This document shows, piece after piece, positions 1-7,439 of a DNA stretch of 20,829 bases. The notes beneath the pieces are model-generated. The model was not told where the DNA came from. It did no database searches and saw only the letters and a list, made by a program, of their open reading frames with translations. A program made the position numbers and the translations under genes. Within the stretch, counting starts at the first letter, position 1. Every line of letters begins with the position of its first letter. Where the stretch lies: the NCBI GenBank assembly GCA_041485845.1, contig JBGPKH010000076.1, positions 1-20,829 of the forward strand, in the 5' to 3' direction. The DNA comes from OMOG01 sp041485845 (GTDB lineage: Bacteria > Acidobacteriota > Terriglobia > Bryobacterales > Bryobacteraceae).

Positions 1-966
1 CTTATATTCGTTGAGGGTGGTGGCGCCGATGCAGCGCAGGTCGCCGCGCGCGAGGGCGGGCTTGAGCAGGTTGGCGGCGTCGATGGCGCCTTCGGCGGAG
101 CCCGCGCCGACGAGGGTGTGAAGCTCGTCGATGAAGCAGATGATTTCGCCGTTGGAATCGATGATTTCCTTGACCACGGCCTTGAGGCGGTCTTCGAACT
201 CGCCGCGGAACTTGGTGCCGGCGATCATGGAGCCGAGGTCGAGGGCCACCAGTTTCTTGTTCTTGAGCTGGTCGGGGACGTCGCCGCGGACGATGCGCTG
301 GGCGAGTCCTTCGACGATGGCGGTCTTGCCGACACCGGGCTCGCCGATGAGGACGGGGTTGTTCTTGGTGCGGCGGCTGAGCACCTGCATGACGCGGCGG
401 ATCTCGTCTTCGCGGCCGATGACCGGGTCGAGTTTGCCCCTGCGGGCGGAGTCGGTGAGGTCGTGGGCATAACGTTCCAGGGCCTGGTACTTCGACTCGG
501 GGTTCTGGTCGGTGACGCGCTGATTGCCGCGGATCGTAACGAGGGCCTTCAGGATCGTGTCGTGGGTAGCGCCGGCGCGATCGAGCAACTGCGACGCGGG
601 GTCGCCGCGCTGCTCGGCGATGGAGAGCAGGAGGTGCTCGGTGGAAACGAATTCGTCCTTGAAACGGGTGGCTTCGTCGAAGGCGCGTTCGAGAACCTGG
701 TTGAGCGGCTGTGAGATGTACATTCCGGGCTGCATTCCCTGGGTCTTGGGGACGTTGGGGAGGAGGCGGCGCGCCTCGGAGGCGATGGCGTCCGGGTGGA
801 CCCCGCATTTTTCCAGGACGGGCCGGACGATGCCTTCCTTTTCCTCCGCCAACGCGACGAGGAGGTGGAGGGGGAACATCACCTGGCCTTCGCTCTTTTC
901 GGCAATGGCCTGGCTTTGCTGCAAGGCCTCTTGCGCTTTTTGGGTCAGTTTGTCGATTCGAAACAT
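1..966 (-). CDS. clpB: ATP-dependent disaggregase ClpB, N-terminal part (runs off window)
   Basis: The frame gives 322 N-terminal residues of the Hsp100 disaggregase ClpB, which threads aggregated cytoplasmic proteins through a hexameric AAA+ ring together with DnaK. Residues 1-150 are the double Clp-N repeat. NBD1 follows, with Walker A GEPGVGKT (208-215), the substrate pore loop KFRGEFE (252-258), Walker B ICFIDE (276-281) and the sensor-like GATT (314-317). It ends at the window edge right after ATTLNEYK, so the middle domain and NBD2 lie outside. The start MFRIDKLTQKAQEAL is the usual ClpB N-terminus and has AGGGGA five bases upstream. It follows hsp20 on the same strand with a 104-base gap holding a hairpin, so co-transcription from the hsp20 promoter is likely. 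Identity is very secure. Confidence 0.97.
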   Translation of the reverse strand, partial: MFRIDKLTQKAQEALQQSQAIAEKSEGQVMFPLHLLVALAEEKEGIVRPVLEKCGVHPDAIASEARRLLPNVPKTQGMQPGMYISQPLNQVLERAFDEATRFKDEFVSTEHLLLSIAEQRGDPASQLLDRAGATHDTILKALVTIRGNQRVTDQNPESKYQALERYAHDLTDSARRGKLDPVIGREDEIRRVMQVLSRRTKNNPVLIGEPGVGKTAIVEGLAQRIVRGDVPDQLKNKKLVALDLGSMIAGTKFRGEFEDRLKAVVKEIIDSNGEIICFIDELHTLVGAGSAEGAIDAANLLKPALARGDLRCIGATTLNEYK

Positions 967-1008
967 TGGCGTCCCCTAATAATTAAGACGTACCACAAAG
1001 ACAACACG

Positions 1009-1029
1009 GGCCGGGGAAAGTCCCCGGCC
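1009..1029 (-). terminator. Intercistronic hairpin between hsp20 and clpB
   Basis: A perfect 9-bp stem, GGCCGGGGA / TCCCCGGCC, closes a 3-base loop (AAG) in the 104-base gap between hsp20 and clpB. On the minus strand no clean T-run follows, so it is not a classic strong intrinsic terminator. Partial termination, or 3'-end protection giving more hsp20 than clpB message, is the simplest reading (inference). Confidence 0.5.
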
Positions 1030-1070
1030 TCGTTGGGCGGCAGGAAGCCGTCGCTACCTTATTAGATGCG

Positions 1071-1493
1071 TTACGCCTGGACTTCGACTTTGACCTGACG
1101 CGGCTTGGCGGCTTCCTTTTTGGGGAGGGTGACGGTCAGGACGCCGTTCTTGAAGCTGGCGGCGATTTTTTCTGTATCGAAGGTGTTGGGCAGGGCGAAG
1201 CTACGCTGGAAATTGCCGTAGCTCCTTTCAATTCGGTGATATCCCTTGCTGGACTCCTGCTGTTCGAACTGCCGCTGGCCGGAGATGGTCAGGGTCTGAT
1301 TCTCAACCCGGACATCGACGTCCTTCAGGTCGACATCCGGCAAATCCGCCTTCAAGACCAGGTCGTTTTCGGTCTCGTAGATATCCACCGCCGGGGACCA
1401 GGGACGGTTCGTCTGGGGTTCGCTGATCATCCGGGTGAAGGCATCTTCGAACAAGCGGAGATTGGCTAACGGGTCGAAATGGCTGAGAGACAT
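1071..1493 (-). CDS. Small heat shock protein, Hsp20/alpha-crystallin family
   Basis: This is a 140-residue holdase that binds unfolding cytoplasmic proteins and hands them to DnaK/ClpB, matching its neighbour clpB. The alpha-crystallin domain spans about 34-125: the start WSPAVDIYETENDLVLKADLP, the middle SYGNFQRSFALP, and the signature GVLTVTLPK (117-125). The tail VKVEV (134-138) resembles the I/V-x-I/V anchor used for oligomerisation. I chose the start at 1493 because AAGGAG lies 10 bases upstream and MSLSHFDPLANL is a typical Hsp20 N-terminus. An in-frame ATG 19 codons further upstream would add a non-conserved basic leader and would lie upstream of that ribosome binding site. Confidence 0.95.
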   Translation of the reverse strand: MSLSHFDPLANLRLFEDAFTRMISEPQTNRPWSPAVDIYETENDLVLKADLPDVDLKDVDVRVENQTLTISGQRQFEQQESSKGYHRIERSYGNFQRSFALPNTFDTEKIAASFKNGVLTVTLPKKEAAKPRQVKVEVQA

Positions 1494-1559
1494 TGGTATA
1501 GATCTCCTTATAGTGTTTTGGTTTTGGGGAGGCCGACGGTTTGACCTCACCTAGTTTCT

Positions 1560-1588
1560 ATAATAAAATATGAGTGTAAGATTGTCAA
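1560..1588 (-). promoter_or_regulatory. Sigma70-type promoter of hsp20(-clpB)
   Basis: On the minus strand TTGACA (1583-1588) and TATTAT (1560-1565) are separated by exactly 17 bases, giving a start near 1553 and a leader of about 60 nt. A near-consensus vegetative promoter on a heat-shock gene suggests repressor control. The -35 region reads CTTGACA-N7-ACTCATA, matching the HspR operator (HAIR, CTTGAGT-N7-ACTCAAG) at 10 of 14 positions. The HAIR reading is tentative; the promoter itself is convincing. Confidence 0.75.
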
Positions 1589-1876
1589 GTATAATTTAGC
1601 GTCTCCCACATAATCTGGCGGCTTGCCAAGCGGCGGAATTGGGTTCGTTCCGTCAAATTGGATCGATCCGATAGCGACCAAGCCAGTCGGTTTTGGGGGT
1701 CGCGTGTCAACGGCTACGTTCGTGCGCAGCCCTTTTCCCTAAACCTAACACTTAGCATGCCGACTTCGCGGACGAAGGGGAGCAAGCCGCTAAACAGCAG
1801 AAAAATAAGGAGAAATAAATCTGGTTCTGGTGAACTATGGTAGGTTCACAGGGGATTGTTTGGTACCGGCGGCCGC
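1589..1876. other. Intergenic gap with a possible gene-tail relic
   Basis: This stretch lies between the hsp20 promoter and the 3' end of the kinase gene. No full gene, RNA gene or clear terminator is visible. On the plus strand, about 1770-1831, a short open frame after a TAG reads HADFADEGEQ followed by AAKQQKNKEK and a TAA. Its charged, lysine-rich composition looks like a real protein C-terminus and could be the tail of a deleted gene, but 20 codons are too few to identify. Confidence 0.3.
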
Positions 1877-4504
1877 TCACTTCGCCAGTTCTTCGAGCCG
1901 CTGCCTCACCCTCCCGCGGTGCTTGCCCGTGGGCATCAGGGCCAACCCCTCCCTGGCCGTCTTGCGGCCGTCTTCGGTGCGCCCGACAGCCTGGTATGCG
2001 TTCGCCAGAATGCGCAGGCTCTCCGGATCCAGCCGGCCGCTGCGCGCCGCGCACCCCTCCGCATATTGCACCGCGAGCCTGGAATCGCGGAGTTGCGCCG
2101 GCTCCGCATTCGCCAGCGCCAGGCCCGCGTGACACAGGTCCTGCGTGGAGGCATCCGGGCGCGCCGCGAGCTTCCGCAGGGTCTCGACCACCCACGTCAT
2201 CAGCCGCGCCGCCTCGGCGCTGTTTCCCATCGACCGCAAGAGCGTAGCCAACCGCTGTGACACCTCCGCCAGGCGGCTCTGCCACGCAGGATTGGCCGGA
2301 TCGCGCCGGACAATCCCTTCCAGGATGGCGCGGACTCGCACCGCGGTATCGTAGGCCATTTTGCGGTCGCCGCGTCCCTCCTGCACCATCGACATGCTGT
2401 TGAGGAGGACGGCGAGTTGAAATTGCGCGCGGGAATCCTCCGGATCGACCGCCGCAAAGCTTTCCTCGATGCGCAGAGACCGGGTGTAGTAATCCAGTGC
2501 GGCATCCCACTCCTCTAGCGCTTCGAAAGCGTTGCCGGCCTTGCGCAGCAGGTTGGATTGAATGCGGCGGCTGCTGAGCGTGGACGCCTCCTTTTCGGGA
2601 AGCTGGTCGAAGATCTTCAGCGCCGCCAGGAAACTCTCCTGCGCCTTCTCCGGATCGGCATTCAGTTGGAGAGTGCCGATCTTCATCCGGATCACCGCGA
2701 TTCCCCGCCGCGCGCGGAAGTACGACGGGTCGACCGTCAGGGCGCGCCCGTCGAGCGCCAGAGCCTTCCGGTACTGCTGGAACGCTGCCGCGATGTCTCC
2801 CATGCTGGGAGTTCCCGGCTGCCCGTATTCGTCTCCCAACGTTTCGTACGCCACCGCCGCTTCGGTGATCATGTCGGCCTTGGCGCCGGGCTCTCCGGAG
2901 AGCCGTTCGAGCGTGGCAGCCGCTACCGTTTGGTTTTCGATGGCCTCCTTCACCTTCCCGCTGCCGAACGAAATGTCGCCGATGGATTGGCGCAGCATGG
3001 CTTGGGTGCGCAGCGCCACCCGGTCCGACGGCTGCTGCTGGACCAGCCGGCCGCTGATCTCCAGCGCCTTGCGCAAGGTGGCCAGCCCGCCCTCCATATC
3101 GCCCAGGTTTTGCTCGTAGGGATTGCCTTGCAGGTTCCCCATCTTGAGATACGCTTCCACCAAATCCGATTGGATCAGCCGATCGCGCGTGGACTCGCGC
3201 GCCAGCTTGTCGAGGTTATCCAGCACCTTGGTCACCAGCAGGTGCTGTGCCGCCGTCGAGCCCGGCAGCTCACGAATCACGTCGTGCAGCTCGAACAACA
3301 GGCTATTGGTGAGACGCCGCAGGTCCTGGTAGCGCGACCGCGCAATGCGCGCTTCCCAAAGCACCCCCGCGATGCCCAGCACGATGCTGCCGGCGAGCAG
3401 CGCGCTCACCGCCGTGGCCACCTTATTCCGCTGTACGAACTTCCGCGCGCGATATCCGATGCCCGCGCGGCACGCCCGCACCGGCCGGCCCTCGAGATAG
3501 AACCCGATGTCGTCGATGAGCTCGTCCACCGAGCGATAGCGCTCCAGCGGATCCTTGCGCAAACACCGGGCGACGATGGCGTCGATGTCCGCGTCCACTT
3601 TCGCGGGAGCCGGCTCCTGCTCGCAGACCACCTTGATGAGCTCACCGGTAGTGTAGTCCTTCAGCTCATACGGCGCGCGGCCGGCCAGAAGACGATGCAG
3701 AATGACGCCCAGCGAGTAGATATCGGAGGCTGTGGTGACGGGGTTGCCGAGCACCTGCTCGGGGCTGGCATAGGCCGGCGTGAAGGCGCGGAATCCGGCC
3801 CGCGTCAGCTCGGATTCGGCGATTTCCGAAATCGGCGTCATCAGCTTGGCGGTGCCGAAGTCCAGCAGCTTGGGCGAACCGTCGTCCTGCACCAGGATGT
3901 TGTCCGGCTTCAGATCGCGGTGCACCACCAGGTTCCGGTGCGCATATTGCACCGCGGCGCACACCGACTGGAACAGCCTCAGCCGCGCCCGTAGGTCGAG
4001 CGCCTTCTCCTCGCAATAGCGGTCGATGCGCAGGCCCTCGACGAACTCCATCGCCAGGTAGAGCGCGCCATTCTCGGCCACACCGCCATCGAGCAGGCGG
4101 GAAATGCCGGGATGGTTGAGGCTGGCAAGGATCTGGCGCTCGAGGCGGAATCGCTCGAGGAAGACGTCGCCGAAGGCCTGGCGCGCCACGACTTTGATGG
4201 CTACGCGCTGGTCGAACTGGCCGTCGGCGCGATTCGCCAGAAAGACGGCGCCCATGCCGCCCTCACCGATACTCCGTTCCACCTCGTACACACCAAAGCG
4301 CCGGTTGACGGGGGCGGCTGGCGGCGCGGGTTGCAGCCGCTCCTGCTCCTCATAAGAATCGAGCAGCGATTGCACTTCGCGCGCCACGTCGGGCGCGCCG
4401 CCGCAGCGCTCGGCGAGCCAGGCTGCGCGATCGTCCTCCGGCACCGACAGGGCGGCGTCGAACAGCTCTTCGACGCGCTTCCACCGATCGGCGTTCGAAG
4501 CCAT
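1877..4504 (-). CDS. Membrane Ser/Thr protein kinase with C-terminal TPR-like sensor region
   Basis: This is an 875-residue PknB-type (Hanks) kinase. A short N-terminal helical header (WKRVEELFDAALSV...) of the kind common in Acidobacteriota kinases precedes the catalytic domain at about 70-345. All key residues are present: glycine loop GEGGMG (80-85), catalytic Lys in VAIKVV (104), alpha-C Glu (about 122), HRDLKPDN (195-202), DFG (215-217) and the APE-equivalent SPE (247-249). One transmembrane helix lies at about 361-383, followed by about 480 residues of helical, TPR-like repeats that should lie outside the membrane and bind proteins or ligands. The kinase is therefore probably active and receptor-like. 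It sits 42 bases downstream of the M48 fragment, and its substrate cannot be read from context. The start ATG at 4504 is the first in frame and gives the usual N-terminus. Confidence 0.93.
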   Translation of the reverse strand: MASNADRWKRVEELFDAALSVPEDDRAAWLAERCGGAPDVAREVQSLLDSYEEQERLQPAPPAAPVNRRFGVYEVERSIGEGGMGAVFLANRADGQFDQRVAIKVVARQAFGDVFLERFRLERQILASLNHPGISRLLDGGVAENGALYLAMEFVEGLRIDRYCEEKALDLRARLRLFQSVCAAVQYAHRNLVVHRDLKPDNILVQDDGSPKLLDFGTAKLMTPISEIAESELTRAGFRAFTPAYASPEQVLGNPVTTASDIYSLGVILHRLLAGRAPYELKDYTTGELIKVVCEQEPAPAKVDADIDAIVARCLRKDPLERYRSVDELIDDIGFYLEGRPVRACRAGIGYRARKFVQRNKVATAVSALLAGSIVLGIAGVLWEARIARSRYQDLRRLTNSLLFELHDVIRELPGSTAAQHLLVTKVLDNLDKLARESTRDRLIQSDLVEAYLKMGNLQGNPYEQNLGDMEGGLATLRKALEISGRLVQQQPSDRVALRTQAMLRQSIGDISFGSGKVKEAIENQTVAAATLERLSGEPGAKADMITEAAVAYETLGDEYGQPGTPSMGDIAAAFQQYRKALALDGRALTVDPSYFRARRGIAVIRMKIGTLQLNADPEKAQESFLAALKIFDQLPEKEASTLSSRRIQSNLLRKAGNAFEALEEWDAALDYYTRSLRIEESFAAVDPEDSRAQFQLAVLLNSMSMVQEGRGDRKMAYDTAVRVRAILEGIVRRDPANPAWQSRLAEVSQRLATLLRSMGNSAEAARLMTWVVETLRKLAARPDASTQDLCHAGLALANAEPAQLRDSRLAVQYAEGCAARSGRLDPESLRILANAYQAVGRTEDGRKTAREGLALMPTGKHRGRVRQRLEELAK

Positions 4505-4546
4505 AGAGGATTATTGTAGTGCGAAATGATGCTACGCCCGCGAACG

Positions 4547-4864
4547 CTAATGAACGAACATCGGGCCGCCGGGCAAAGCGAAAGCGTTGATCGAGTCTTG
4601 GTTGACCAGCTTAAAATAATAAGGATAGGCGTTGGCCTGCGGCGTCTTCCCCAGGCGCAGCCCGATCTGGCTGAGCCAGCCTTCGATCTCGGGGTTCTTC
4701 ACGATCTCCATTTCGCGCTCCACCTGGGCCGCCGCTTCCTTACCCAACTGCAGCTCCTGGTCGCGCGTCAGCGAGGTTCTCTGCACCTTTACCTCTATCT
4801 GCCTGGCGGGCCTTTGCGCAGAGACCGTGAGGGGAACGCTCAAGGCGAGCGCCAGTAACCTTAT
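4547..4864 (-). pseudogene. M48-family metalloprotease, N-terminal fragment
   Basis: The readable product matches the N-terminal segment of BepA/YfgC-like periplasmic M48 proteases: LTRDQELQLGKEAAAQVE, then NPEIEGWLSQIGLRLG, then NAFALPGGPMFVH. It ends in TAG exactly where intact relatives continue with TGLI and the HExxH zinc site, so no catalytic residue remains. The frame starts at ATA (4862-4864), giving I-R-L-L-A-L-A-L-S-V-P-L-T-V-S-A-Q, a good signal peptide if ATA were ATG; TTG at 4843 is the first normal alternative but would cut the signal peptide. A damaged start plus a truncated end point to a decaying gene. The kinase gene begins 42 bases after its stop, so the missing 3' part was probably lost in a rearrangement. 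A short expressed fragment cannot be excluded. Confidence 0.75.
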
Positions 4865-4949
4865 AGACTGGCAGACCTATTTTACTGCGGCGGAAAGCCT
4901 GAGGCACTTTTCCCGGGGCTTGCGCAGATCAGGGTGAAGGCAGACGGAG

Positions 4950-5804
4950 ATGAAAAACACATCGTTGCTGGCAGTCGTAGCGTGGCTCCTGGTGGGAGGG
5001 GCGGCATGCAATCGGAGACCACAGAGCGGACCGGAAGCGGCGCTCGAGCGTGCCTACAAGTCCGGCATCCTGTCGAAGGACGAATACGAGGCGAAGAGAG
5101 CCGCCCTCCGTGAACCGCCTGCTCCCGCGCCGGCCCCCGTGGCGCCGGTTGCCGCTCCGCCCGCGACGCCGGCTGCCCCGGCACCGTTGGCCCCGGCCCC
5201 CACGCCCGCGCCGGCGGCAGTCGCGGCCGTCCGCGTCAATCGGCCGAAGCCCGCTGCGCCGCCGGTGGTCGCACCCGAGCCGCCCGCCCGCGAGCCGGCC
5301 CCTGCGCCCCAACCCGTCGCGCGGCGAGTGAACCCGCCGGCCCCGGTGCCGCCTCCGGCCAGTGTGGCCCGCGACGAAGAACCGCCGGCGCCCTCCGCCT
5401 GCGCCGATACCGAAGCCCGGCCCGGCAAGGAGAAGGGCCAACAGGAGCGCTTCTACCCCGTGCCGGTCGCCAGAGTGCGAGCTGCCGCCGTCAAGGCGCT
5501 GAAGGATCTCGAATTCAACATCCACCGAGCCACCGACACCGAGATCGAAGCCAGCAAGAAACGCCACATCGGACTGGTGATCGGTTCCGGCGGCGAAAGA
5601 ATGACGCTGCACTTGGAGGAAGCGGTGCAGGGCAATCAGAAGGGCACGCGGGTGACCGGCGAGACCAAGAAGGGATTCGTCATGCGCGCCGGCCAGAAGT
5701 CCTGGACCAAGGCCGTACTCGACCAGACCGCCTGCATGCTGCACGCCAGCGCGCGGGAGACGGGATTGACCCAAGGAACGGGCCACAGTCAGTCGGAGTA
5801 TTAG
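4950..5804 (+). CDS. Putative lipoprotein with SHOCT-like segment and Pro/Ala-rich linker
   Basis: The 284-residue product starts with MKNTSLLAVVAWLLVGGAAC, a signal peptide ending in a lipobox-like GAAC, so Cys20 may be lipidated. Residues 30-53 (PEAALERAYKSGILSKDEYEAKRAAL) resemble a SHOCT helix pair, which is normally found at the C-terminus of its hosts. About 95 residues of Pro/Ala repeats follow, a TonB-like spacer able to span the periplasm. The C-terminal region (about 165-270; FYPVPVARVRAAAVKALKDLEF...) is a compact alpha/beta domain with the look of small envelope lipoproteins (DUF3568/BamC-like in style, not assigned). It is transcribed away from the M48 fragment. The start at 4950 has GAAGG and GGAG-like sequence upstream. 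The function is unknown; an envelope location is the firm part. Confidence 0.8.
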   Translation: MKNTSLLAVVAWLLVGGAACNRRPQSGPEAALERAYKSGILSKDEYEAKRAALREPPAPAPAPVAPVAAPPATPAAPAPLAPAPTPAPAAVAAVRVNRPKPAAPPVVAPEPPAREPAPAPQPVARRVNPPAPVPPPASVARDEEPPAPSACADTEARPGKEKGQQERFYPVPVARVRAAAVKALKDLEFNIHRATDTEIEASKKRHIGLVIGSGGERMTLHLEEAVQGNQKGTRVTGETKKGFVMRAGQKSWTKAVLDQTACMLHASARETGLTQGTGHSQSEY

Positions 5805-5851
5805 TCCAAGCGGCCAGCGCAGCAGCGGAACGTGAAAGCCGCTCAAAGTTG

Positions 5852-5897
5852 GGCGGCTGCTGAGCCGGAACTATCGAGGCTCCGGCTCAGCGCCGCC
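5852..5897. terminator. Long hairpin between convergent genes
   Basis: An 11-bp perfect stem, GCTGAGCCGGA (5859-5869) with TCCGGCTCAGC (5881-5891), closes an 11-base loop. It extends outward by GGCGGC/GCCGCC (5852-5857 with 5892-5897) past one bulged T, giving 17 bp in all. It lies between the ends of the plus-strand lipoprotein gene and the minus-strand secreted-protein gene, so a two-way terminator is likely. No U-tract follows on either strand. Confidence 0.65.
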
Positions 5898-5919
5898 GGC
5901 AATGTCGTTACGGGCTCGC

Positions 5920-6399
5920 TTACTTGCAGTCGATACTGAAGTTGTCGTGCGTCACAGTCACGTCGCCATTCGCATTGATCGCGATATGCGAGTTCTCGTG
6001 GACCGAGAAGTTATTTCCCGGACCTTGTCCGACGATCCGGAAGTTGTTGACGAATGTCAAATTCGACTGGCCGTTCTGCAGAGAAGTCTTGAAGCTATTT
6101 TGCGTCACGCCGGTAGCCTGATACTTCAGGCCGGTGGTCAGGCCCAGACCGCTGACCCCTTCGGGCTGAAAATGAAACTTCCCGCTCACGTTGTTGCCAT
6201 TGATTTGGGCCGTAACCAGCGTGTGCAGAGTACCGCTCAACTGTACGGTTTCTCCCACACCGCCGTTTGCGCAGGGCACGAAAACTGTTAGATTGATGTC
6301 CGTCGAGTCATTTACCACTACTTCGGCGTGCAGAAGCAACACGCTCACTACCAGGACTAACGGCAGAGCGAACCAAAACATCCTTTTATTCATATTCAT
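5920..6399 (-). CDS. Small secreted protein of unknown function
   Basis: I do not recognise a family. From the ATG at 6399 the product is 159 residues: basic MNMNKR, a strong hydrophobic core (FWFALPLVLVVSVLLL) and a likely cleavage after LHA, followed by about 133 residues rich in Asn, Thr, Gly and Val with alternating hydrophobic strands. This suggests an all-beta extracytoplasmic domain. The mature part has only two cysteines, one early (VPCANGG) and one at the end (SIDCK), which could form a single disulfide closing the domain. The ATG at 6399 is preferred over an in-frame ATG at 6456 because the longer form puts a charged 19-residue leader before the signal peptide, and GAGAGA lies just upstream of 6399. 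Confidence 0.75.
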   Translation of the reverse strand: MNMNKRMFWFALPLVLVVSVLLLHAEVVVNDSTDINLTVFVPCANGGVGETVQLSGTLHTLVTAQINGNNVSGKFHFQPEGVSGLGLTTGLKYQATGVTQNSFKTSLQNGQSNLTFVNNFRIVGQGPGNNFSVHENSHIAINANGDVTVTHDNFSIDCK

Positions 6400-6820
6400 A
6401 TGATCTCTCTCTTCTTCTATTCGGTTGGCAATACATCGAACCTTGTGCTTTCGCACAGGGAACGGTCAAATGTACCGCACCAGGGTCACTTAAGTCAACT
6501 GAGTCAGCGGAAAATGGTATTAGTAGTACTGAAGCTTTGTGAAAGGTGACCGGGCGCCGGCTAGCTAGCTTAGCCAGGCTAGTTTCTTGTCGCGAAACTC
6601 CGTTTTTCCATCGAGCCAACCGCTCCCTGCGGTCGCGGCTCAGCGAGGTGAGTTTCGCGACAGAGACTAGGTAGTGGCAATCGGAGCGAACCCCTGCCGC
6701 GGCCCGCGCGCGCACTTCGATCGTTTTCCTGCCGGGGCCGCAGCGGGCGTGCGGGAAGACGAATCCCCGATGGCGGCAGCGCTGGTTTAGAATCGTGATC
6801 AGTTCGCTAACCTGAGCCAA
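6400..6820. other. 421-base intergenic region
   Basis: This gap lies between the divergent starts of the secreted protein and the Cys/His protein. Besides the inverted-repeat element it holds a TAGAAT box at 6789-6794 that could be the -10 of the gene starting at 6821. I see no open frame with protein-like composition and no RNA gene that I recognise. Confidence 0.5.
6579..6670. repeat. Long imperfect inverted repeat, candidate dispersed element
   Basis: The left arm (6579-6600, from CTAGTTTCTTG to CGCGAAACTC) and right arm (6650-6670, from GAGTTTCGCGACA to GAGACTAG) are inverted copies differing by one base and one gap. The 49-base centre carries a nested fold: GAGCC...GGCTC around ACCGC...GCGGT. 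The motif CGGTCGCGGCTC (6630-6641) recurs at 14728-14739, also in a gene-free gap beside a hairpin whose arms contain ATTTC/GAAAT. The element is non-coding. A MITE- or REP-like element, or a structured RNA, would fit. Confidence 0.65.
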
Positions 6821-7435
6821 ATGTCCCCCGACTCCTTCACCCCTGCCGAACGCGCGGTCTTCCGCCGCCTGAACACCCCCGAGAAGATCCAGCGATTCCT
6901 GGACTTCGACCTGGCCTACAACAAGGAGCCCCACGGCGCCACCTGCCGTTCGCCGCGCCGCGTGCTTCGCGACCGCACCGCGCACTGCATGGAGGGCGCG
7001 CTGTTCGGCGCGGTCGCCCTGCGCATGCTGGGGCACCCGCCGCTGCTGCTCGACCTCGAAGCCGTCCGCGACGACGACCACGTGCTCGCCATCTTCCGCG
7101 AGCGCGGGTACTGGGGCGCGGTGGCAAAATCCAACTACTCGGGACTCCGCTACCGCGAGCCGGTCTACCGCACGCTGCGCGAGCTGGTGATGTCCTACTT
7201 CGAGCACTACTTCAATCTCCGCAAGGAGAAGACGCTGCGCCGGTACTCCCGGCCGGTCAACCTGGCGCGGTTTGACTCTCAGGACTGGATGACGGCGGAA
7301 GACGACCCGTGGATGATCCCCGAGTATCTCTGTGCGATCTCGCACACACCTGTGTTACCGGCGTGGCTGGCGCCCCGGCTGGGACACGCGGACGATCGGC
7401 TGTTCGCCGCCGGACTGGTTGGGCGGGGTAAGTAA
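6821..7435 (+). CDS. Conserved hypothetical protein, transglutaminase-like Cys/His signature
   Basis: This 204-residue soluble protein has no signal peptide. The central block HCMEGALFGAVALRMLG (Cys56 at the start of a helix), LLLDLEAVRDDDHVLAIF (His87 at the start of a strand) and WGAVAKSNYSGLRYREPVY is in the order of the Cys-His-Asp/Asn triad of transglutaminase-like or papain-like folds. I assign that fold from the pattern only. Similar uncharacterised proteins of about this length occur in many soil bacteria. The start at 6821 has only a weak CTGAG upstream, and a TAGAAT promoter-like box lies 27 bases before it. The gene is monocistronic: the next thing downstream is a TonB relic in another frame. 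Confidence 0.75.
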   Translation: MSPDSFTPAERAVFRRLNTPEKIQRFLDFDLAYNKEPHGATCRSPRRVLRDRTAHCMEGALFGAVALRMLGHPPLLLDLEAVRDDDHVLAIFRERGYWGAVAKSNYSGLRYREPVYRTLRELVMSYFEHYFNLRKEKTLRRYSRPVNLARFDSQDWMTAEDDPWMIPEYLCAISHTPVLPAWLAPRLGHADDRLFAAGLVGRGK

Positions 7436-7439
7436 ACAG

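Noticed and set aside
1862..1876. GGTACC followed by GCGGCCGC, like cloning sites
   Set aside because: The flanks continue as natural genome: the kinase stop codon lies directly beside it and no vector sequence is present. Such sites arise by chance in GC-rich DNA.
2558..3994. Long plus-strand open frame inside the kinase gene
   Set aside because: It is an antisense shadow of the kinase: compositionally biased (Arg/Leu/Gln/His) and without recognisable domains.
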